Shown here: piece after piece, positions 7,296 to 12,017 of the stretch
Numbering within the stretch: the first letter of the stretch is position 1
Layout of the letters: every line of letters begins with the position of its first letter
Assembly: GCA_945916625.1 (NCBI GenBank)
Contig: CAMEGY010000013.1
Location: 1-12,017 of the forward strand
Length of the DNA stretch: 12,017 nucleotides
Direction: 5' to 3'
Source of the DNA: an uncultured Anaerococcus sp.
GTDB lineage: Bacteria; Bacillota_A; Clostridia; Tissierellales; Peptoniphilaceae
Notes under the pieces: model-generated
What the model was told of the DNA's origin: nothing
Seen by the model: only the letters and a program-made list of their open reading frames with translations
Database searches by the model: none
Made by a program: the position numbers and the translations under genes

Positions 7296-7834
7296 TTTTC
7301 ACTAAAGTATCAGTCCTTCCATCGATTTGGTCTCCTCTAGCCGACGGGCTGGCACATCAAATCGGGATAGGGCTTCAGTTGGCAAAATTTGAACGGTTCT
7401 CACAATTTTACAAGGACAAAGTCCGCAGGAAAATTGATGAGAAAGCTTCCGTAATTTTAGACAAGCCTGCCCGGCTCATTGAGGGCCCGTGCGGCGCACC
7501 TCGCAGCGAAGCGAGAGAGAAAGATGCGACGAATAGGAGCATTCGTTGAAAAAGATTACGTACCTTTTTCACTAAAGTATCAGTCCTTCCATCGATTTGG
7601 TCTCCTCTAGCCGACGGGCTGGCACATCAAATCGGGATAGGGCTTCAGTTGGCAAAATTTGAACGGTTCTCACAATTTTACAAGGACAAAGTCCGCAGGA
7701 AAATTGATGAGAAAGCTTCCGTAATTTTAGACAAGCCTGCCCGGCTCATTGAGGGTCCGTGCAGACCACCTCGCAGCGAAGCGAGAGAGAAGGATGCGAC
7801 GAATAGGAGCATTCGTTGAAAAAGATTATGTTCC
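7296..7834 (+). repeat. Two tandem 270-bp direct repeats, possible structured RNA or interspersed element
   Basis: Copy 1 (7296-7564) and copy 2 (7566-7834) repeat with a 270-bp period and differ at only about seven positions. The differences cluster near 7486-7496, with further ones at 7522 and near the end of the unit. The unit is visibly richer in G/C than its neighbours. Inside each copy are hairpin-forming stretches: CTCGC/GCGAG around AGCGAA, an ACGAAT/ATTCGT pair near the 3' end, a CGATTTG/CAAATCG pair near the 5' end, and CAATTTT/AAAATTG. Where copy 1 meets copy 2, GAAAAAG (7548-7554) pairs with CTTTTTC (7564-7570). A plus-strand frame (7274-7549) is open but has no ribosome binding site, and its ATG lies inside arcC. 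I therefore read the element as non-coding. It precedes the operon terminator, so it would form the arcC mRNA 3' end. I do not recognise a named RNA family. Confidence 0.85.
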
Positions 7835-7859
7835 TTAAAAAAACTAAATAGACTCCTAA

Positions 7860-7889
7860 AGAGGAACGAGTAGAAATACTCGTTCTTTT
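7860..7889 (+). terminator. Rho-independent terminator of the arcC operon
   Basis: A 9-bp perfect stem, GAACGAGTA (7864-7872) and TACTCGTTC (7877-7885), is closed by a GAAA tetraloop. It extends by four A-U or G-U pairs and ends in TTTT (7886-7889). It follows the repeat pair and is the first convincing terminator after arcC. Confidence 0.85.
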
Positions 7890-7954
7890 AATGTAAAAAA
7901 TACATTAGAGGATTTCGGGAGAACTTATAAAAGCAGGATTATGATATTCAGCGC

Positions 7955-8269
7955 ATGTACTCTTATAAAAAAGCTATAAGTATCTCCTTCCTATATACGG
8001 ATCTTGCATTGATAATATTTCTCGTAGGCCTATGCCTTATCCTTTCGTATTCGATTGAGGTGAGCTCCATGGAGCAGGAGAGTACTTCTATTATACACCG
8101 CTTGTGCATCGTCTCATCGTCTGTAATTTGGAGTTTTTACTTGCATAACCCAGCTAGAGGGGATATTGCATTTTTTAAAACAAAAACTCGGGCACTTTGC
8201 CCGAGTTTAGCAGTCAGATATATTTGCGCAAATATTATTCTAGAAAGGCTCTGCCTTCCAACGTCCTAG
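7955..8269 (+). pseudogene. Possible remnant of a small membrane protein gene
   Basis: The frame encodes 104 aa. Residues 1-65 look protein-like: a short basic start, a hydrophobic helix (about 17-33, LALIIFLVGLCLILSYS) and a second hydrophobic segment near 50-62. The arrangement loosely resembles the first part of DUF2975-type membrane proteins, but I cannot confirm this. Evidence against an intact gene: the ATG at 7955 has no well-spaced ribosome binding site (AGGA at 7935-7938 is too far), and an in-frame stop lies just upstream. The 3' part runs through the - strand terminator at 8184-8208 and continues antisense towards the neighbouring gene. It is best read as a truncated relic or a chance frame. 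Confidence 0.3.
8184..8208 (-). terminator. Terminator for the - strand NPKTG gene
   Basis: An 11-bp perfect stem has arms 8184-8194 and 8198-8208 around a 3-nt loop. Read on the - strand, the hairpin is followed by a T-rich run (TTGTTTT), the classic intrinsic form. It lies about 70 nt beyond the stop of the gene at 8279-8613. Confidence 0.85.
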
Positions 8270-8278
8270 TTAATTACT

Positions 8279-8613
8279 CTAGTCGTTTTTCTTTCTAGCC
8301 GCTACAATACCAGCCATTGATATAGCTAGTGTAGAGTAGATAGGAGCTGGGCCAGCTAGACCTGTTTTAGGGTTGTTACCTTTAGTTTTAGCTGGTTTAG
8401 ATTTCTCTTTAGATTTTTCTTTATTTTTAGAGTCTTCTTTTTCTTTAGTTATTGCTTTTTCTTGATCAAATTTTATACATAGTAGCATTCGTCTTCTTCG
8501 CCATCTGCTTCTCTTGATTCATATTTATCACCTGCTGCAGCATTAGCAACTGAAGCACCACCAAGTATAAGACCTGCTGATAGAGCAACTGCTAGTACTT
8601 TATTTGTTTTCAT
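8279..8613 (-). pseudogene. Frameshifted small sortase-anchored surface protein (signal peptide plus NPKTG sorting signal)
   Basis: The start is ATG at 8613 on the - strand, with GGGAGA (8619-8624) as ribosome binding site. The first frame encodes a signal peptide, MKTNKVLAVALSAGLILGG followed by ASVANA, cleaved probably before AAGDK. It continues with an acidic stretch (EADGEEDEC) and stops at 8473-8475 after 46 residues. The second frame, open from 8488 to 8279, carries a Lys/Glu-rich spacer (KEKEDSKNKEKSKEKSKP), then NPKTG, a hydrophobic helix and the RKKND end, which together are a sortase cell-wall sorting signal. The two halves need each other, and a single-base change between about 8473 and 8490 would join them into a protein of roughly 111 aa. 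It is a true frameshift, a phase-variable state or a sequencing indel. The mature part would be very small and highly charged; its function is unknown. Confidence 0.75.
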
Positions 8614-8957
8614 GATAATCTCCCATATTTTTTTCTTTGTGTGAATTTTTTCAAATGGGTGTTTTTAAATATCTATTAATCTTGGCATAGAGCCTTTGAA
8701 CTAGGATGCTGGTATCAAATTAATTATCCTTTAAATTACTAGAGGCTTTCTAAAGTTTATAGCATAGATTTAGTACATTTCCCTCTAAGATTTGCGGGAA
8801 GGACAGGATTTGCGGCTTTGTGGGGCAAACTTTCTAATAGGAGCTTGTGATGTACTAGCTTTCTTATTATATTTTGCAGGAGATTTTTGGTCTATAATCG
8901 GGACAATTTGTCAAAAAATTCTATATATAAGTAGACTTAAATACAAAAGGAGAATTT
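8614..8957. other. Divergent intergenic region
   Basis: This AT-rich stretch separates the - strand surface-protein gene from the + strand winged-helix gene. It should hold both promoters. I see the ribosome binding site of the - strand gene at its left end, a consensus -10 hexamer for the + strand at 8893-8898, and AAAGGAGA (8947-8954) before the ATG at 8958. A TTG-started frame from 8792 overlaps the next gene and has no coding character. Confidence 0.5.
8893..8898 (+). promoter_or_regulatory. Candidate -10 element for the winged-helix gene
   Basis: There is a perfect TATAAT at 8893-8898, 60 nt before the ATG. The -35 region about 17 nt upstream is T-rich (TATTTT, TTTTGC) and only a weak match, so the assignment is tentative. 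Confidence 0.4.
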
Positions 8958-9473
8958 ATGAATACGACATATTACACAATATTACCAGCAGAAATTAGGT
9001 TTGATAAGAGGTTGTTACCTTACGAAAGGCTCTTGTTTTCAGATATTTTGGCTCTTAGCAACAAAAAGGGCTATTGCTATGCAACAAATGCCTACTTTGC
9101 CAAAATCTATGGGGTTTCGGTGGTGTCTGTATCTACTTGGATCTCAAATTTGATCAAACACGGCTATATTAGCCGTAGCTACGAATATAAGGCCAATACA
9201 AAAATGATTGAAAGACGCAAGCTCTATATCAAAGAAGACTTTATGACCTATAAAAGAGGGCTTAAAGCCCCCCTTAAAGCAGACTTTAAGCAGGGTATTA
9301 AAGGAGACTTTAAAGATAATAATATAAATATGAATAATATAAATAAGAATAATATAAATAAGAATAATATATATAAGTCAAATATAGACCAGACTAGGGA
9401 AGAGAAAAAAGAGAAGACTCCTAGGCTGAGAAGCAGGGCTGATTATATGATGGAACTACTAGAAAGTATTTAG
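8958..9473 (+). CDS. Winged-helix replication-initiator-like protein (plasmid/phage type)
   Basis: The protein has 171 aa, with the start at 8958 after AAAGGAGA (8947-8954). Residues 1-95 form a winged-helix domain like those of phage replisome organisers and small plasmid replication proteins: PYERLLFSDILALSN, then YATNAYFAKIYGVS (turn) and VSTWISNLIKHGYISR (recognition helix and wing). A Lys-rich linker (KRGLKAPLKADFKQGIK) leads to an Asn-rich repeat (NNINK units, about 121-140) and a basic C-terminal tail. The family usually binds an origin and recruits helicase-loading proteins. No other replication gene is nearby, so this is probably a remnant of an integrated plasmid or phage. The linker DNA holds dyads and iteron-like tandem repeats. 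The following gene's ribosome binding site overlaps the stop codon. A transcription regulator with the same fold is the alternative. Confidence 0.65.
   Translation: MNTTYYTILPAEIRFDKRLLPYERLLFSDILALSNKKGYCYATNAYFAKIYGVSVVSVSTWISNLIKHGYISRSYEYKANTKMIERRKLYIKEDFMTYKRGLKAPLKADFKQGIKGDFKDNNINMNNINKNNINKNNIYKSNIDQTREEKKEKTPRLRSRADYMMELLESI
9261..9377 (+). repeat. Intragenic dyads and 15-bp AT-rich tandem repeats, candidate origin iterons
   Basis: CTTAAAG occurs at 9261-9267 and 9273-9279. The second copy forms a 7-bp dyad with CTTTAAG at 9284-9290 across a 4-nt loop, and CTTTAAAG follows at 9308-9315. Directly after lie four 15-bp units (9318-9332, 9333-9347, 9348-9362, 9363-9377) of the form AATAATATAAATAAG, almost pure A/T. 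Binding sites next to an AT-rich unwinding stretch inside the initiator gene is an arrangement known from phage lambda O and several plasmid and phage initiators. It could equally be low-complexity coding DNA. Confidence 0.6.
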
Positions 9474-9486
9474 GAGGAGGTGTTGG

Positions 9487-9723
9487 ATGGTAAAGGTAAT
9501 CTATAAAAATGACAAAAAGAGCCTAGTTATTGACGGCAAGGTCTACGGTCCATATGCCCTCTACTATCACATAATGAGGACCTTATCCACTTATGATTAT
9601 TACAAATCAACAGGAAAATGGGATGAGGAGAGGCAGAGAGAGGTTAAATCATATCTAAGAAGATATATGCAAATCTATCAGAAATATTACCCAGAAGAAG
9701 CTAGGAGGAACACCTTTGCTTGA
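9487..9723 (+). CDS. Hypothetical 78-aa protein downstream of the replication-like gene
   Basis: The ATG at 9487 is preceded by the very strong AGGAGGAGG (9472-9480), which overlaps the previous stop codon, so the gene is translated in tandem with the winged-helix gene. The product is basic and tyrosine-rich. A short N-terminal part of likely beta structure (VKVIYKNDKKSLVIDGKVYG) is followed by a helical part with many aromatic residues (YYHIMRTLSTYDYYKSTGKW, then YLRRYMQIYQKYYPEE). There is no signal peptide, membrane helix or motif that I recognise. The coupling suggests a role with the replication-like protein, but no function can be named. Confidence 0.6.
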   Translation: MVKVIYKNDKKSLVIDGKVYGPYALYYHIMRTLSTYDYYKSTGKWDEERQREVKSYLRRYMQIYQKYYPEEARRNTFA

Positions 9724-9736
9724 TGGGAGACTTTGC

Positions 9737-9777
9737 CCAGATAAAAAACTCAAATCATAAGATTTATCTGGTATAAT
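9737..9777 (+). promoter_or_regulatory. Extended -10 promoter overlapped by a 9-bp dyad
   Basis: TGGTATAAT at 9769-9777 is a textbook extended -10 (TGnTATAAT), placing the transcript start about 15 nt before the radical SAM ATG. The -35 region is poor, as expected for this promoter class. The arms CCAGATAAA (9737-9745) and TTTATCTGG (9763-9771) form a perfect dyad whose right arm covers the TG of the promoter. A repressor bound here would block it. The dyad could instead be a weak terminator for the upstream gene. Confidence 0.6.
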
Positions 9778-9799
9778 AATTAAAACGAGAGGAGATTTT

Positions 9800-10681
9800 A
9801 TGCATTATACAGGTCAAGTTTATAGGCCACCACTTGAGGCTTATACGCCTTTGCTCGAGGTGACTTACGGGTGTTCGCACAATGCTTGTGCTTTTTGCAC
9901 CATGTACCACGAGACAAAATTTGGGATAAGCCCAATTGAGGATATAGAAAGTGATATTATCGAAATAAAGGAGACTTTTCCGGGACATATTGATAGGATT
10001 TACCTACTTAATGGTGACCCCTTTATGCTTCCTACTGAGAGGCTACTTGAAATTTCGGATTTGATCCATAAATATTTGCCAGATGTGAAGACTATTACAT
10101 CCTATGCGAGTTTTTATAATCTAAAAGATAAGTCTGTTAGCGATATGACAGCCCTTAGAGAAGCTGGTTACAACGAGCTTTGGTTTGGGGTTGAGTCTGG
10201 AGATCCGGAGGTTCTTTCTTGGATCAATAAGGGGGCGGACCTTGATGAATATTATGAGGGTCTAGAGAAAATGAAAGCGGCTGGTATGGATTATTTTGCC
10301 ATTGTCATGCAAGGGATAAAGGGGGCTGGCAAGTCTATCGAAAACGCCAAGGCAACCGCCGAATTTCTAAACTATTATCCAGCCAAGGGGATTTTTATCA
10401 TGTCAACAGATGTCCAACATGGATCTAAACTTTATAATATGAGACAGAGGGGAGAATTTGTGGAAACAACCAATAGGGAGAACCTAATTGAGCAAGTGAC
10501 CCTACTTGAAAACCTAGATGTACCTGACGATGTCCTTTATTCATCTGGCCATATGGTAAATTTGGTCAAGGTCTCCGGCCATATGAGAAAAAAGGAAGAG
10601 ATGATAAGTAAGCTTAAATATGCCCTTGCCAGTCTGCCTTCTTATATTTTAGATGATAGAAATCAGGGAATTGCAAGGTAG
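9800..10681 (+). CDS. Radical SAM protein of unknown substrate
   Basis: This 293-aa cytoplasmic protein starts at 9800 with AGAGGAG (9788-9794). The cluster motif is YGCSHNACAFCTMY with C25, C30 and C33. That is CX4CX2C, one residue longer in the first gap than the classic CX3CX2C. These cysteines should hold a [4Fe-4S] cluster that cleaves S-adenosylmethionine. Downstream are a DRIYLLNGDPFML strand, in the position of the SAM-binding GGEP-like strand, and the radical SAM barrel signature ELWFGVESGDPEVLSWINKG (about 131-150). The length is that of a barrel with a small C-terminal extension; there is no SPASM, TRAM or B12 domain. The single gene has its own promoter, and the next gene follows after 50 nt without a visible terminator. 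The reaction cannot be predicted. Confidence 0.85.
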   Translation: MHYTGQVYRPPLEAYTPLLEVTYGCSHNACAFCTMYHETKFGISPIEDIESDIIEIKETFPGHIDRIYLLNGDPFMLPTERLLEISDLIHKYLPDVKTITSYASFYNLKDKSVSDMTALREAGYNELWFGVESGDPEVLSWINKGADLDEYYEGLEKMKAAGMDYFAIVMQGIKGAGKSIENAKATAEFLNYYPAKGIFIMSTDVQHGSKLYNMRQRGEFVETTNRENLIEQVTLLENLDVPDDVLYSSGHMVNLVKVSGHMRKKEEMISKLKYALASLPSYILDDRNQGIAR

Positions 10682-10731
10682 GGCGATTTTATAGAATTAT
10701 TTGTGCGATTAGTAAAAAATGAGGAGGATTT

Positions 10732-11433
10732 ATGGAATCTGTACTTACTCCTTGGGAGATTATAGTTAGGATATTTTTATCCGCCCTAATCGGCTTTGTG
10801 GTTGGGCTTGATAGGGAAAAGCACTCATCCGCAGGTGTCAGAACCCACATGATTTTAGCCGTGGGGGTCTGTATAATTACCCTCATCCAGGTGGATTTGA
10901 CTGCAGAATCTATTTTGTGGTATATGGATAATCCAGAATTTATAGGTGTTGTGGGTACTAACACAGGCAGACTTACTGCTCAAATTGTTTCAGGTATTGG
11001 TTTGCTAGGCTCAGGCCTTATTCTTGTGAGAAACGACAGGACGGTAGATGGTATGACTTCTGCGGTGTCTTTGTGGACTGTTGCGGCTATTTCCATTGCA
11101 GTAGGCTATGGAGAATACTTGATTGCAGCATTAGGCGGAGGATTTTTGATTGTCATCCTCACCCTTCTTAATTCGAAAAAGACTCGTTTTGATATTATCA
11201 TACTTAAGGTGCATTTCAACAATTATGAACCAAAAAGAGAAGATATAAACGCAATTTTAGAAAAATACGATGCGAAAATAAATAATTACACCAAAGAAAG
11301 TGTGATAGGGGAAAATAACAAAGAATACCGCTATATCTACGAGATTGGCTACAAGGGTTTTATTGATAATATGGAGTTTTTGGATAGCTTTACGGATGAA
11401 TTTGAAAATATTACCTATATTGAGTTGGTATAA
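10732..11433 (+). CDS. MgtC/SapB family membrane protein
   Basis: The 233-aa protein starts at 10732 behind GAGGAGG (10721-10727). Hallmarks of the MgtC/SapB family are present: GFVVGLDREKHSSAGVRTHM (21-40), GRLTAQIVSGIGLLGSG, and GMTSAVSLWTVAAISIAVGYG (roughly 105-125). Four or five hydrophobic segments occupy residues 10-145. The remainder (about 150-233) is a soluble domain with alternating strand and helix character (IIILKVHF ... YEIGYKGF), consistent with the ACT-like C-terminal domain of many MgtC homologues. Characterised members are linked to magnesium limitation, acid tolerance and inhibition of the F-type ATP synthase, but the role in commensal anaerobes is not settled. It is probably co-transcribed with the radical SAM gene and with the acetyltransferase 30 nt downstream. 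Confidence 0.9.
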   Translation: MESVLTPWEIIVRIFLSALIGFVVGLDREKHSSAGVRTHMILAVGVCIITLIQVDLTAESILWYMDNPEFIGVVGTNTGRLTAQIVSGIGLLGSGLILVRNDRTVDGMTSAVSLWTVAAISIAVGYGEYLIAALGGGFLIVILTLLNSKKTRFDIIILKVHFNNYEPKREDINAILEKYDAKINNYTKESVIGENNKEYRYIYEIGYKGFIDNMEFLDSFTDEFENITYIELV

Positions 11434-11463
11434 GAGTTTGAAATAATATGAAAGAAGAATGTA

Positions 11464-11925
11464 ATGGATATTTTTGTAAAAACTTTTGAAGAATTAGATA
11501 TAAACGAACTTTATGAAATCCTAAAACTCAGAGTAGACGTCTTTGTAGTAGAACAATCTTGCCCATATCCTGAAATAGATGGGAATGATAAGGATGCTTT
11601 CCATATTTTTGGAAAAGAAGACGGAGAGATAGGAGCTTACGCTAGGATATATAAGGAAGATGGCGAGATCCATTTGGGAAGAGTCATAGCCAAAGAAAGA
11701 AGAAAAGGCCACGGAAATCTTATTCTAAATGAGGCTATAAAGGCAGCTTGCCAAAAATACCATGCGGAAAAAATAATAATAGAAGCCCAGACCTATGCCA
11801 AAGAGTTTTATGAAAAAGTGGGATTTGAACAAAGATCTCAGAGTTTTTTGTTAGATGGGATTGAGCATATAAAAATGGTTTTGAAAATCCCATCCAAGAT
11901 GGGGGATTATATTATTAATTTTTAA
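11464..11925 (+). CDS. GNAT-family N-acetyltransferase, ElaA type
   Basis: The 153-aa length is typical of ElaA-like proteins. The early signature LRVDVFVVEQSCPYPEIDG (22-40) is characteristic of the subfamily. Then come the strand pair IGAYARIY and LGRVIA, and the acetyl-CoA pyrophosphate loop RRKGHG (79-84, the R/Q-x-x-G-x-G/A pattern). A helix follows, then IIIEAQTYAKEFYEKVGF, the usual GNAT C-terminal strand-helix, and DGIEHIKMVL at the end. It transfers acetyl from acetyl-CoA to an amine acceptor that is not known. The start at 11464 has only a weak purine-rich site (AAAGAAGA, 11451-11458), which suggests modest translation or coupling to mgtC-like translation 30 nt upstream. Confidence 0.85.
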   Translation: MDIFVKTFEELDINELYEILKLRVDVFVVEQSCPYPEIDGNDKDAFHIFGKEDGEIGAYARIYKEDGEIHLGRVIAKERRKGHGNLILNEAIKAACQKYHAEKIIIEAQTYAKEFYEKVGFEQRSQSFLLDGIEHIKMVLKIPSKMGDYIINF

Positions 11926-11955
11926 AAATCAGAATCTTAAGTGAAATTTTTATTT

Positions 11956-12017
11956 TCAAATTGCTTTTATCTTATAAATTTCTTTTTTATTTACAGTTGA
12001 ATCTTCGTTCAAAGGGC
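11956..12017 (-). CDS. Possible C-terminal end of a converging gene, partial
   Basis: On the - strand a frame enters from the window edge and ends at TGA (11956-11958). It encodes about 19 residues ending LNEDSTVNKKEIYKIKAI. The composition suits a charged protein tail and the stop is followed by AT-rich DNA, but the stretch is too short to exclude chance. No family can be named. Confidence 0.25.
   Translation of the reverse strand, partial: PLNEDSTVNKKEIYKIKAI

Noticed and set aside
7296..7834. CRISPR array or insertion sequence
   Set aside because: There are only two 270-bp units with no short repeat-spacer pattern, no transposase frame, and no terminal inverted repeats or target duplications that I can see.
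7296..7834. T-box or other known leader riboswitch
   Set aside because: The element lies downstream of arcC rather than ahead of a gene, and I find no T-box AGGGTGG-type sequence or other familiar riboswitch core.
8792..8998. 68-codon + strand frame before the winged-helix gene
   Set aside because: It needs a TTG start, has no proper ribosome binding site, overlaps the well-supported start at 8958 and shows no protein-like features beyond one hydrophobic patch.

Overview
The window comes from a low-GC Gram-positive anaerobe. A/T-ending codons, strong AAGGAG-type ribosome binding sites, an NPKTG sortase signal and an amino-acid fermentation gene set all suggest a Tissierellia-type anaerobic coccus (Anaerococcus/Peptoniphilus-like). 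The genus is an inference from style, not from a marker gene.

Region 1 (1-7281) is a metabolic block on the + strand. It opens with the tail of a probable sodium:amino-acid symporter and a hairpin terminator. A tightly packed operon follows: a CD0519/CD1768-like membrane protein (266-1514), a ClpB-like AAA+ ATPase, two tandem paralogues of the archaeal-type ornithine cyclodeaminase/ArgZ C-terminal family, and carbamate kinase (arcC). Gaps are 3-20 nt, and one junction overlaps by 1 nt. The likely theme is uptake and catabolism of arginine, ornithine or a related amino acid, with ATP recovered from carbamoyl phosphate. No carbamoyltransferase or deiminase is visible in the window. The membrane protein gene is split by a 73-bp insertion made entirely of inverted and direct copies of its own sequence (728-853). 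Removing it restores a 391-codon frame. The Clp-like protein has an intact first ATPase domain, but its second lacks the Walker B glutamate, the sensor-1 asparagine and a recognisable arginine finger. In the paralogue pair, one member keeps the family's conserved histidines and the other has lost them.

Region 2 (7282-9780) is an accessory patch. Two 270-bp direct repeats, visibly richer in G/C than their surroundings, lie between arcC and its terminator. Then come a decayed membrane-protein ORF, a frameshifted small NPKTG surface protein on the - strand with its own terminator, and a two-gene remnant of plasmid or phage character. That remnant is a winged-helix replication-initiator-like gene with iteron-like repeats inside its coding sequence, followed by a 78-aa hypothetical gene.

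Region 3 (9781-12017) returns to ordinary genes on the + strand: a radical SAM protein behind an extended -10 promoter and a dyad, an MgtC/SapB membrane protein, and an ElaA-type GNAT acetyltransferase. The last bases may hold the C-terminus of a converging - strand gene.
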